NCBI RefSeq assembly: GCF_045807065.1
Contig: NZ_JBJMIE010000016.1
Coordinates: forward strand, 1-32,756
Direction of reading: 5' to 3'
DNA length: 32,756 nucleotides
Source: Actinophytocola sp045807065
GTDB taxonomy: Bacteria; Actinomycetota; Actinomycetes; Mycobacteriales; Pseudonocardiaceae
A program made the translations under genes and the position numbers. A model generated the notes under the pieces. It made no database searches, was not told where the DNA came from, and was given only the letters and a program-made list of their open reading frames with translations. Positions 1 through 8,585 of this stretch are shown piece after piece; within the stretch, counting starts at the first letter, position 1, and each line of letters begins with the position of its first letter.

Positions 1-1
1 A

Positions 2-79
2 CTACCCACCGCCTTCCAAGACTTCCTGGACCAGCACGAGATCCCCCGACTGAAATCCTGGCGAGCCGTCAGCACCTGA
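2..79 (+). pseudogene. IS1182-family transposase, C-terminal fragment (copy A)
   Basis: A reading frame enters from the window edge and ends at the TGA at 77-79. It encodes about 25 residues ending in FLDQHEIPRLKSWRAVST. The same C-terminus, differing at few residues, ends the longer remnant at 2504-2858, where recognisable IS1182-type transposase sequence precedes it. Only the last part is visible here, so whether the gene is intact upstream of the window is unknown. Confidence 0.6.
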
Positions 80-115
80 CTCCGACACGAGCAAGATCAC
101 CGACAGAGTCAAGCT
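8..115 (+). repeat. 108-bp direct repeat, copy A (IS end)
   Basis: This matches 2787-2894 in the same orientation at a constant offset of 2779 bases, with about seven mismatches by eye. It covers the last transposase codons plus some 36 non-coding bases, up to a shared AGAGTCAAGCT. Identity stops abruptly after base 115, which probably marks the right end of the insertion sequence. Confidence 0.75.
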
Positions 116-204
116 GAGGTAACCGCCGCGGCATTGCTGTTCGATGCTCTATGGCGACGATTCGGCGTGGTCGGCGACAGCTTGTCGGTCGGCGTCGGCG
201 ACCC

Positions 205-335
205 CACACCCGGATACACGAACAACAGCTGGGCCGATCGGGTCGCGAACGTGAAGCCGAGCTTCAACAGGATGCTCTCGACGTAGGTCTCCACCGTGGC
301 CTGACCAGCTCGGCGATCTCTCGCTCGGCGACCGT
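205..335 (-). pseudogene. LuxR-type helix-turn-helix remnant
   Basis: On the minus strand, about 45 codons resemble the C-terminal DNA-binding domain of NarL/LuxR response regulators. AEREIAELV is read in one frame at about 304-332. It continues as QATVETYVESILLKLGF in a second frame at about 250-300, matching the familiar (E)ATVKTHV-S-ILLKLG recognition-helix region. A one-base frameshift separates the two, and no receiver domain or start is visible. I read it as a decayed fragment lying next to the IS end. The identification rests on motif recall only. Confidence 0.5.
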
Positions 336-444
336 GTTTCACCTGTCGAGAACGCGACACGCGAAACAAGCCTTTCCGGCGGCGACTCAGACCTGGTTGG
401 ACGTCACCAGCTGCCGGCATGATTTAGTCAGCTCTGGTCGTTCG

Positions 445-1440
445 TCATCGGTGGTGCCGGAGGGTTTCGGAAGGTGTGACTCCGTAGTGCTGCCGGTACT
501 CTGCGGCGAACCGGCCGTGGTGGCGGAACCCCCACCGGGTCGCCACGTCACCGACGGACGTCGTGGCCGGGTCGGCCATCCTCAGTTCGCGATGCGCCTG
601 CTGGAGCCGAACCCGGCGGAGGTACCGCATCGGTGACATGCCCAGTGCGCGCTGAAACCCCAGCTGTAGGCCGCGGACGCCGACCCCACTGGCCCTCGCG
701 ATGTCTGCGACCGTGAGCGGCTGGTGCGCGTTGGCCTCGATGTAGGCCCGCGCCGTGCGCACGGTCGCCTGCCCGATAGCCGCGACCGGCGCGATCAGCT
801 CGTCCTGGTGCGTGTGCGTCGCCGTCACCAGCAGTCCACTGAGGACAGCGTGGGCGAACGGTGCGGCCACCATCGGCTGGCGGATCAGGGCGTTGTCGTC
901 GGCCAGGTCCCTGGCCATGGCCTGGACCAACGCCAGCCACTGCGCCCCCCGACCAGAGGCGACATTCATACCGAGAGCGAGCTGGGGCGGACGCCGCAAC
1001 GGCCGATCCAGCAATCGTTCGAGCTGATGTTCGAGCTCCCGCCGTGAGATCCGCAGGGCCAGGACCGGCCCCGGCACGGTAAAGGCGGCCGGCCGGTCGG
1101 GGTTGTAGACGGTCGCCGTGCCGGCGTCGGCCAGTACCTCCTGACCGCAACTCGTGGCCACCATCGTCCCCGCCAGCGGGACGTTGACCTGGTAGTGACC
1201 CGGATGCGAGCTCGCGATACACGTCTCGGTCTCATACCGGAGCCAACCGATGTCCAGCGACCCGGCCGCGACCAGATGCAACGTCATGCCGAACCGCGCC
1301 ACGTCACCGACCACCGTGAGCCGGTGCGGATGCAGGACGCGGGTACCCACCTCACGCGCCTCGTCGACATCCCGACTGCGCACCAGCACCTCGGGCAACC
1401 GCCCGCTGCCGGTCGTCATCGACGTGGGCAAATTCGCCAT
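445..1440 (-). CDS. AraC-family transcriptional regulator
   Basis: This 331-residue protein has the usual two-part AraC layout. The N-terminal half (about residues 15-190) resembles the AraC_binding_2 cupin-like sensor domain, including a stretch on blocking or repressing access (GHYQVNVPLAGTM). Residues about 230-328 form the double helix-turn-helix, with LTVADIARASGVGVRGLQLGFQ in the first unit and SVGDVATRWGFRHHGRFAAEYR in the second, ending in the typical GVTPSETLR. The ATG at 1440 was chosen because GGAG lies about 5 bases upstream and the protein then starts MANLPTSM; the open frame continues upstream to 1704 without a good ribosome site. It is divergent from the small gene at 1747, a possible target. 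The effector is unknown. Confidence 0.88.
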   Translation of the reverse strand: MANLPTSMTTGSGRLPEVLVRSRDVDEAREVGTRVLHPHRLTVVGDVARFGMTLHLVAAGSLDIGWLRYETETCIASSHPGHYQVNVPLAGTMVATSCGQEVLADAGTATVYNPDRPAAFTVPGPVLALRISRRELEHQLERLLDRPLRRPPQLALGMNVASGRGAQWLALVQAMARDLADDNALIRQPMVAAPFAHAVLSGLLVTATHTHQDELIAPVAAIGQATVRTARAYIEANAHQPLTVADIARASGVGVRGLQLGFQRALGMSPMRYLRRVRLQQAHRELRMADPATTSVGDVATRWGFRHHGRFAAEYRQHYGVTPSETLRHHR

Positions 1441-1746
1441 CGCATCTCCGCTGTGATGTCCATAGAACGCAGCTCGCGGGTCAATATGCGAACAGTAACT
1501 TAGACACCAGCAGCGTTCTCCAGCACACTGGGGTCGCCTGGCCCGCCAATGACGAACAGCAATGGAGGAGTCTTCCGTGTCCCGTGTCAGCCTCCGGGAC
1601 TGCCCAAACAGGAATTTATCTCCACTGTCGACCTGTTTCGGAAAATCGTTGACGAGAGTACCGGGCATGAAAATTTCGACCACTACGGTGGTCTCCGTCA
1701 ACATTTCGGCGCCCGCAGTGCCGCCGTGGTCTAAACAGGTGAACGC

Positions 1747-2127
1747 ATGAACCGATTCTCGGACATCAATGAGGAGTTCGGCGACGTGCCACTCGAATCG
1801 CGGACGGCGTTCGCTGAGTTCCCCGAGCTGCGCCGGCTGATCGACCTGGTCCGAGCGGGCTGGCAGTTTATACCCGTCTCGTCCGGTGACGAACTGATCG
1901 AGGTACGTGGCCTGCGTGTATGGCCAGACGAGTGGATGGATACCATAGTGCTGCGATACACCACCGACGCGGCCGGATTACGGTGCGACCGGTCCCGCGG
2001 TGTCGTGTGGGAGCACACAGGCAACTTGCCCGACGTGGTCAACGGGCTGCTCACCCTGCCAGCGCCGAGCGACCCCGCCGCGCCACGCCTAGTCCTACGC
2101 ACCACGATGCGACTATGGACATCGTAA
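1747..2127 (+). CDS. Hypothetical protein (126 aa)
   Basis: This short protein of unknown function starts at ATG 1747 with AGGTG six bases upstream and ends at TAA 2125-2127. Codon third positions are mostly G or C, as expected of a real gene here. It is acidic at the N-terminus and has a regular mix of short helices and strands (EFPELRRLIDLVRAGWQFIP, DTIVLRYTTDAAGLRCDR), with no signal peptide or membrane segment. It is divergent from the AraC regulator, with about 300 bases between the two starts, so co-regulation is possible. I do not recognise a family. Confidence 0.65.
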   Translation: MNRFSDINEEFGDVPLESRTAFAEFPELRRLIDLVRAGWQFIPVSSGDELIEVRGLRVWPDEWMDTIVLRYTTDAAGLRCDRSRGVVWEHTGNLPDVVNGLLTLPAPSDPAAPRLVLRTTMRLWTS

Positions 2128-2503
2128 CGTCTCACCGGAGGCACCCACTCCCCACTGGCGGCCCGGCCACCAGCACTCGATCACGTTCGTCTTCGGTCCA
2201 CCGGGCACACCACAACCGCACCCGGAGAATCGACAACCCCGCCCGTCCTGCGGCGCCTATCTCCGCAGCGAGCACCTGCGTCTCCGGATACGCCCATACG
2301 GACTTCGGACGATCCTGGATTCATGACCTTTCCAATACCGAGAAGTGCTGAGTGACCATCGACTCGGCTCCGCGGTAATGCCCCAGGTGACAGCGGGTGA
2401 CTGTGCTGATGCGCCATGAACATCCCCTACAGCCTCCAACACCTCGGCTACACCATCCCCAGGCCAACGCCGGCTGGATCGGCCCCGCCGAACCGGACCG
2501 TCC
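2128..2503. other. Stretch without an assignable gene
   Basis: No complete gene is visible. On the plus strand a frame is open from about 2102 to a TGA at 2324-2326, with coding-like codons and the peptide SITFVFGPPGTPQPHPEN followed by a lone SCGAYLRSEHLRLRIR segment. It has no plausible start codon with a ribosome site, so it may be the tail of a truncated gene. A few bases from about 2416 (MNIPYSLQHLGYTIP) could belong to the decayed transposase downstream. Confidence 0.3.
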
Positions 2504-2858
2504 TACCAGTGCCAGCCCTGCCCGGTCCGCGGCCAGTGCACCACCTCCCGTGACGGCGCCCGGAACGTGGGCTTTCCTCCGCGAGAACTCCGCGACCTGC
2601 AACTCCGCGTCCGCGCCGAGCAGCAGTCACCTGACTGAGTTCGCCCACGGACACGGCATGCGTCGGTGCCGCTACCGGGGACAGCCCAAGGCCCACCTGC
2701 AGCATGTCTTCACGGCGATCGCCGTGAACATCGAACGCCGCAGCGGCCTACCATCATCCGGCGAAACAAACCCGCCCCGACCATCGACCGCCTTCCAGGA
2801 CTTCCTGGACCAGCACGAGATCCCTCGACTAAAGTCCTGGCGGGCCGTCAGCAGCTGA
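2504..2858 (+). pseudogene. IS1182-family transposase remnant (copy B)
   Basis: Two frames together carry transposase sequence. From 2504 the frame reads a CQPCPVRGQCTT cysteine segment and NVGFPPRELRDLQLRVRAEQQ, then stops at TGA 2636-2638. From about 2638 another frame reads EFAHGHGMRRCRYRGQPKAHLQHV and runs to the stop at 2856-2858. These are features I associate with the C-terminal part of IS1182-type DDE transposases. The roughly 15 residues normally linking the two blocks, which include part of the catalytic region, appear deleted at the frame switch. The N-terminal half is missing, so the element cannot encode an active enzyme. Confidence 0.7.
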
Positions 2859-2894
2859 CCCCGACACGAGCAAGATCACCGACAGAGTCAAGCT
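2787..2894 (+). repeat. 108-bp direct repeat, copy B (IS end)
   Basis: This is the second copy of the repeat at 8-115, in the same orientation and about 94 percent identical by eye. With copy A it brackets the LuxR remnant, the AraC gene and the 126-aa gene, and could serve as a substrate for homologous deletion of that 2.8-kb block. Confidence 0.75.
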
Positions 2895-3174
2895 AAGCGA
2901 TGTCTCGTAACCCGGGCGCAGGCCCGGAGTGCTGATAGTTGATCATGTTGTTTGTGGCGCAGGTGATCGCAGCGTCGAGGCCGGAGTGGATTGCGCCGTT
3001 CACCGGCTTGAGCCTGGTTAGTTCGCAAATTGGTGCGGCTGGTCGCGAAGCGGGGTGGGGATGAGGTCGCGGAGCGTCCCTCACCCCGGACAGCTTTATC
3101 GCCCAGACGCTACCATCTGGCGCCTCCAGACTCCCCAACTTAGAACTGCGTGCTCGTGACGATTATTGATCTCC
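2895..3174. other. Intergenic, nothing identified
   Basis: No convincing gene, RNA or strong hairpin was seen between the IS end and the TIR-domain remnant. The short frames here have codon use unlike the real genes nearby. Confidence 0.4.
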
Positions 3175-3588
3175 CTATTTCAGGATCTCAACCAGATGAT
3201 CGAAGTCACCTGGGCGTTGGTACTCCAGCCATCTCTTCCCACGGAGCAGCGGCGGGATTGAGGTTTCCACACTGTCTCCGTTCAGCTTGAGTACAGGACC
3301 TTCGGTTCGGTCTGGTTCTCGACGTCCAACTGAAGAACTGCGTCGATCTCTTGGTTTGCCCACGGTGCGGACGGTAGGTTTGAGCTCGCACAGACGAGGA
3401 GATAGCGGCTGCTCAGCAGCCCTTCCTCCATCCTGCGTCGCGCTGAGTAGCCCGCTGGCATCTCTTCCTCATCAAACCAGCAGCTGATCTTGTTTTGCTC
3501 AAGGCGGTCACGGATGCGGCGGACGACTGCGAGGATGCTCGACCGTTCGTGTGAATCTCTCGCCAGAATCCTGTATTTCTCTGGTCAG
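3175..3588 (-). pseudogene. TIR-domain protein, broken
   Basis: Read on the minus strand from about 3583, an open frame without a start codon encodes a TIR-like fold: VRRIRDRLEQNKISCWFDEEEMPAG, then RRMEEGLLSSRYLLVCASSN and SAPWANQEIDAVL. This matches the helix-strand order of TIR domains, with WFDEEEMPAG at the BB-loop position and W-NQEID near the catalytic-Glu helix. The frame stops at a TGA near 3285. The natural continuation (PVLKLNGDS, IPPLLRGKRWLEY, FDHLVEILK) is in a second frame ending at TAG 3175-3177, so there is one frameshift near 3290. An in-frame TGA lies just upstream of the first block, so the N-terminal strand is also lost. The remnant is divergent from the SARP gene at 3636. 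Confidence 0.6.
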
Positions 3589-3635
3589 AGCGCTATCTGT
3601 GTCCTGCAGGCGACGTCACACCTGGGGAGACGGGG

Positions 3636-6488
3636 ATGTCGGTAAAGATAACTTTGCTGGGTGAGGTCACTGCTCAATTCGACCAGCGGCTGGTGGACCT
3701 GGGAACACCGCGGCAACGGTGTGTGCTGGCGGCGTTGGCGGTGGATGCCGGCCGGCTGGTGCCGGCGGATCGGTTGGTGGGTCGGGTGTGGGGTGCTGAT
3801 CCACCGCGGCGAGGACGAGCAACGCTGCAAACTTATGTCTCTCGGTTACGAGGCACGTTCGCGGGCGCGGTGGCAATCGTGCACCGCTCCGACGGCTACG
3901 CCCTCGAAATAGACCAGGCGGATCAAGCGGTAGACCTGCTCCGGTTCCATGCACTGCGTGACCGAGCCCGTGGCGCTGGAGATGACACGCGCAGAGTGGC
4001 GTTACTGACCGACGCGCTGGCGTTGTGGCACGGGCAACCGTTGTCCGGGCTGAGCGGGGAGTGGGTGGAAGGCGAGCGTAGCCGCTGGCTGCAGGAACGC
4101 TGGGCTGCCGAGCACGATCTGGTCGACGCCCAGCTCGCTATCGGCCTCGGCGACGAGTTGGTGGCGCCACTGTCCGCACGAGCCGGGCAGCATCCGCTGG
4201 ACGAGCGCGTCGCTGGCCAGTACATGCTGGCGCTGCACCGCGCCGGACGCTCAGCCGACGCCCTGGACCACTACCGGCAACTCCGAGAACGTCTCATTGA
4301 GGAACTCGGCACCGACCCCGGCGCCGCCTTACAGAACCTGCACCAGCAAATCCTGACCGTCGACCCCAACCTGCTCCACACACCTGCAGGCACGGCGACC
4401 CAGCCGGTGGCGATTCCTCGGCAACTGCCCGCAGCGCCCGCATGGTTCGTCGGCCGCCACGACGAGTTCGACAGACTCGACACCACTCTGCCCACCAGCG
4501 GACTGTCCGAGGACGGCACTCCGTCCGCGGGCGAGGAAATGCCGGCTTGGACGATGATGCTGATCTCGGCAATCGGGGGCACCGGGGGGATCGGCAAGAC
4601 CTGGCTGGCGTTGACCTGGGCGCACCGCAACCTGGACCGGTTTCCCGATGGGCAACTGTTCGTCGACCTGCGCGGCTTCAGCCCCACAGGACGGCCGGTG
4701 CGCCCAGCCGACGTGCTCGGCGGGTTCCTCGACGCCCTCGGCGTCGACCGGGACCGCCAGCCCACCGACCCGGACCGCCGCGCCGAGCTGTATCGAAGCC
4801 TCATCGCGGACAAACAGATGCTCGTGGTGTTGGACAACGCAGCCACCACCGACCAAGTCACCCCCCTGCTGCCCGGCGGCCACCATTGCACGGTCCTGGT
4901 GACCAGCCGCAACCAGCTCCGGGGGCTCATCGCCCGCCACGGCGCCCGGCCAATACACCTGGACGTGCTCACCGACGCCGAGACCCATGCCCTGCTGGCG
5001 GCCACCCTCGGCCCCGACCGCGTCACCGCCGAACAACCGGCCGTCGCGGAGCTCATCGACTTGTGCGGCGGATTCCCCCTCGCGCTGGGGCTGATCGCCG
5101 CCCACGCCGCCGCCGACCCCCACCTATCCCTGGCCGATATCGCCGCCGAACTCCGCACCCTCGGGTTGGACGCCCTGGACTCACAGGAACCCACCGCCAG
5201 CCTGCCCGCAGTGCTGTTCTGGTCCCTGCACCACCTCAGCGACGAGCAACGTGAGGTATTCGCCCTGCTGGGCATCGCCCCCGGCCCCGATACCGGCCTG
5301 CCCGCCGCCGCCGCGCTCACCGGCCTGCCCGAAAGGAAGACGCACGCCGTACTGCGGGCGCTGACCGACGCCTCCCTCATCAACCGCACCCCCAGCGGCC
5401 GCTACGCCATGCACGACCTAGTCCGCGCCTACGCCATCACCATCGTCGACTACCTACCTACCGAGGTACAGGAGACAGCGCTGCGGCGGGTCGTCGACTT
5501 CTACACCCACACAGCGCGCGCCGCCGCTGCGCTCCTGGACCTCCACCGCGACCCCACACCACTCGACTCGCCCGCGCCCGGTGTCCATCTCCACCCGCTG
5601 CACGACATCCCGACGGCGCTGGCCTGGTTCGACACCGAGCACGCCTCCCTGCTCGCCGCCCAACACACCGCCAGCACCCACCACTGGCACTCCACCGTCT
5701 GGTGGCTGGCCTGGAGCCTGCACACCTTCCACTACCAGCGAGGACACCACCACGACCGGCTCACCGTATGGCAAGCCGCCGTCGACGCCGCTGTCCACCT
5801 TCCCGACCCCACCACCAGCATCCACGCCCACCGCTACCTCGGCCTCGCCTACGCCGAACAGGGCCGCCACGAGAACGCCATCACTCACCTGGACCAAGCC
5901 CTCACCCTCGCCGAACACCACCACAACCCCACTCACCAAGCCCAAACTCATCAGGCGCTCGCGTGGACCTGGGAGCAGCGCGGCGACGGCCGACAGGCCC
6001 TAGCACACGCCCGCCGCGCCCTGGACCTTTTACGCGGCCGCGACCGGCCCGTATGGGAAGCCGACGCGCTCGGCGCGGTGGGCTGGTGCGCTGCCCGTCT
6101 AGGCGACTACGACACAGCCCGAGACCACTGCCAAGCCGCCCTCACCATGTACCGACACCACGACAACCCCACCGGCGAGGCGACCACCTTAGAAAGCCTC
6201 GCCTACATAGACCACCACAACGGCCACCACCAGCAAGCCATCAACCGCTATCACCACGCCCTATCCCTTTACCGCTACCACGGCAACACCTACGACATCG
6301 CCGACACCCTCGACGCACTCGGCCACCCCCACGCCGCCCTCAAACAGACCGGACAAGCCCGCACGGTATGGAGAAAAGCCCGGACGCTGTACCAGGAACA
6401 AGGCCGCAACGACGACGCCACCCGCGTACAACACCAACTCGACAACATCGACAGCCAACCACCCCAAGACACCAAACCCGGCACATAG
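3636..6488 (+). CDS. SARP/AfsR-type transcriptional regulator (BTAD, NB-ARC, TPR)
   Basis: This 950-residue regulator has three parts. Residues 1-90 are an OmpR-like winged helix (ITLLGEV, RCVLAALAVDAGRLVPADRLV). Residues about 95-245 are the bacterial transcriptional activation domain. An NB-ARC-type ATPase follows, with P-loop GGTGGIGKT at 314-322 and Walker B MLVVLDNA near 395, and GLPLAL-type GGFPLALGL near 480. The C-terminal 250 residues are TPR-like, very rich in His and Tyr (HRYLGLAYAEQGRHENAITHLDQAL). Known relatives switch on antibiotic clusters or development; the target here is not evident. The start has GGGGAGACGGGG directly upstream. A paralogue of the same size lies at 27331-30147. 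Confidence 0.92.
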   Translation: MSVKITLLGEVTAQFDQRLVDLGTPRQRCVLAALAVDAGRLVPADRLVGRVWGADPPRRGRATLQTYVSRLRGTFAGAVAIVHRSDGYALEIDQADQAVDLLRFHALRDRARGAGDDTRRVALLTDALALWHGQPLSGLSGEWVEGERSRWLQERWAAEHDLVDAQLAIGLGDELVAPLSARAGQHPLDERVAGQYMLALHRAGRSADALDHYRQLRERLIEELGTDPGAALQNLHQQILTVDPNLLHTPAGTATQPVAIPRQLPAAPAWFVGRHDEFDRLDTTLPTSGLSEDGTPSAGEEMPAWTMMLISAIGGTGGIGKTWLALTWAHRNLDRFPDGQLFVDLRGFSPTGRPVRPADVLGGFLDALGVDRDRQPTDPDRRAELYRSLIADKQMLVVLDNAATTDQVTPLLPGGHHCTVLVTSRNQLRGLIARHGARPIHLDVLTDAETHALLAATLGPDRVTAEQPAVAELIDLCGGFPLALGLIAAHAAADPHLSLADIAAELRTLGLDALDSQEPTASLPAVLFWSLHHLSDEQREVFALLGIAPGPDTGLPAAAALTGLPERKTHAVLRALTDASLINRTPSGRYAMHDLVRAYAITIVDYLPTEVQETALRRVVDFYTHTARAAAALLDLHRDPTPLDSPAPGVHLHPLHDIPTALAWFDTEHASLLAAQHTASTHHWHSTVWWLAWSLHTFHYQRGHHHDRLTVWQAAVDAAVHLPDPTTSIHAHRYLGLAYAEQGRHENAITHLDQALTLAEHHHNPTHQAQTHQALAWTWEQRGDGRQALAHARRALDLLRGRDRPVWEADALGAVGWCAARLGDYDTARDHCQAALTMYRHHDNPTGEATTLESLAYIDHHNGHHQQAINRYHHALSLYRYHGNTYDIADTLDALGHPHAALKQTGQARTVWRKARTLYQEQGRNDDATRVQHQLDNIDSQPPQDTKPGT

Positions 6489-6600
6489 CCCAGACACCTT
6501 CTTACCCGTCATCCCCCGGCGCACCCAGCTCAGCAGACAGCAACTCCCAGTGCCCTCAAGGAGAACGGACATCCTGGGCCAACGGGGTCAGCGTGACGGT

Positions 6601-7708
6601 TCACGGGCTGGCGAGATTCGGGGTGAACCGTTCGGGGTGCGCGGCTCGGACATAGCGGATCGCGCTGGTGATGCCCAGGCCAAATACACGGATCAACTGC
6701 ACGGGATCGGCGCTGTGGCGGGCTTCGTCGAGGATGCGGTCGGTCCGCAGTTGGTTCGGGGTGATACCGAGCCTGCGGAACGACGCCTCCAGGCCACAGC
6801 GGCTCATCGGGCCACGGTGGTGGGCGGTGTGCCCGGAGATCAGGAGATGCGGGTTGTTCGTCGCGGGCCAGCGTGTCGCGCGTACGCGCAACCAATTGGT
6901 GACCATCTGCAGGACCAGCTCGTCGAGAATTATCAGGAACTCTCGGCTCTGGCGGGCCACACGCAGGGTGCCGTGTCGACGGTCCAGGTCGTCTACCTGC
7001 AGCCCCCGCATGTCGCTGATCCCGAGTGCATGAACGGCGACCAAAACGGTGATCAGCTGATCGCGAGGCGTGTCCAGGCGTTGCAGCAGCCCGCGAAGCC
7101 GATCGGACGGTAACGATCGCGGTGCCCGAGGAACGATGGGGAACCTCACGAGACGGACCGACACTGCTGCGGCCGGGTTGGCGAAGATCCGGCGTTCGCG
7201 TTTGACCTGCGGAACAGCGACCGCAACGCGGTTTGAACCTGCCTGCGGGAACCGCCTGTCCGGGCGTAGATCGCTTCTCTGATGTCGTCGGGGGTGATCT
7301 CGCGCAGTGAGGCGTAGTGGGCGGCCCAGTGACATAACGTCGGGAGCGCGAAGTTTACGTAGTTGCGCACGGAAACCCACCGCAGTGGCGGTGACCGACG
7401 GATCCCTCCGCCGCGCAGCGCGGCCACCCACGCCCTGACATGCTCTGGCACGTCGTTGAGGAGTTCAGTGACTCGCCGCTGGTCCCCATTCGATCCTCGG
7501 CGCCGTGTTCATGGTCAACAGTCCGCGGTCCTCCAAGAAACTCGAGCAACCAGCCGGCGCCGATCGTGCGGGTGCTGTGCGGCAACGCTCGGATGTCCTG
7601 TTCGTGGAACGGCTCCTCGGCGCCGAGGACCGCGACGGCGATGCCGAGCCGGCGACGGGCCTCCGCGCAGGCGATAGTCGGGCGAAGATACCGGCGTCTC
7701 CATTCCAC
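6601..7708 (-). pseudogene. Tyrosine recombinase (integrase), frameshifted
   Basis: Four segments in shifting frames on the minus strand make up one integrase-like protein. They are, in order: an N-terminal part from the GTG at 7708 (EWRRRYLRPTIACAEARRRLG, WLLEFLG); a SAM-like core-binding part at about 7450-7215 (VPEHVRAWVAALRGGG, YASLREITPDDIREAIY, RRQVQTALRSLFR); and the catalytic part from about 7210 (KRERRIFANPAA, DQLITVLVAVHALGISDMRGLQVDDLD, RWPATNNPHLLISGHTA). Breaks lie near 7540, 7470 and 7210. The expected R-x-x-Y end of the active site is replaced by a run ending in ERFTPNLASP. The gene is convergent with the SARP regulator. It probably marks an old mobile island; no att site was recognised, and 7709-7982 holds no gene I can support. 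Confidence 0.65.
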
Positions 7709-7982
7709 GAGTTCAAGGAGTGTTGCTGAACGATGAGTGGTACCTGGTCAACGTGTGGAAGGGATCCTGTGGCTTTGTTTCAGCCTCGGACATAGTTCGG
7801 TAGCGAGAGTCTCAAGCACGAAGCGGCCGGTAACAAGGTTCCAAAACGTCCATGTCGTTCTCAGCGTGACCCGAACGTGTTCTCGACGAAGCCTCCCGCA
7901 CCGGTGATCGCCGTCCAACTCGTCCGCGTTCGGACTCCGCCAGTCGGGTGCGTCCGGACATGGCGCTGTCACGCCACACCGT

Positions 7983-8495
7983 TCAGGCGACGATGGCGAC
8001 CACGAACCCGGCCACATACATCGAACCGAACAGGAGCGGCACCCACTGCTCCAAATGTGTCAGTGGCCAGTACTTCGACCTGTCCCGGCCCTCGCCGAGC
8101 GCTGTCCATTCCGCATTCGAGTACGGCGACGCCGGAAGGCGTTCTTCCAGCGCGCCCACGACCTGGTATTTGGCCGTGTTCAACTGGCGGTACGACCGGA
8201 CCAGGTAGAACCACGCCGAGCATTCCCCCAGCAGGGCCGCGAGCGGGATGACGAGCCACCACGGCGTGGCGACCGGGTTCGCCGACCACACCACCCCGAT
8301 GACGGTGAAGATCGACGTGTTGAGGGTCAGGAAGAAGGTGTTGGCGATCGTGCGACGGGCACTGACCCGATCCGCCATCTCCACGTACAGCTTGTACTGC
8401 TCGAGTATGGCGTTCTGGTACTTCTCGCCGGCGGCGGTGTACGTCGCGGCGCTCACGTCGGCGTTCCAGAGCCTGCTGCTTATGTCGTCGGTCAT
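7983..8495 (-). CDS. RipA-like small multi-pass membrane protein
   Basis: This 170-residue protein has a soluble N-terminal helix (YQNAILEQYKLYVEMADRVSARR) and two close transmembrane helices, about residues 52-72 (FFLTLNTSIFTVIGVVW) and 79-99. A soluble segment with SYRQLNTAKYQVVGALEERLP and W-ALGEG follows, then a last hydrophobic helix at 150-170 after HLEQWVPLLFGSM. This arrangement and these motifs match what I recall of RipA-family octameric membrane proteins. They also resemble 2TM proteins of the SLATT type that accompany nucleotide-signalling conflict systems. GGAGGG lies 6 bases before the ATG. It is 90 bases downstream of the radical SAM gene on the same strand, so it is probably the last gene of that operon and a candidate membrane effector or anchor. 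Confidence 0.75.
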   Translation of the reverse strand: MTDDISSRLWNADVSAATYTAAGEKYQNAILEQYKLYVEMADRVSARRTIANTFFLTLNTSIFTVIGVVWSANPVATPWWLVIPLAALLGECSAWFYLVRSYRQLNTAKYQVVGALEERLPASPYSNAEWTALGEGRDRSKYWPLTHLEQWVPLLFGSMYVAGFVVAIVA

Positions 8496-8585
8496 GTCAT
8501 GCCCTCCATGGCCACGGCCGCATCATGCCCTGGCCTGCCCCTGGGCACACCCGAGATGCGTGACTGGACCCATCACGCCCCCTCA

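Noticed and set aside
1549..1750. Short plus-strand frames between the AraC gene and the 126-aa gene
   Set aside because: They lack ribosome sites and coding-like third positions; the region is better read as a divergent promoter region.
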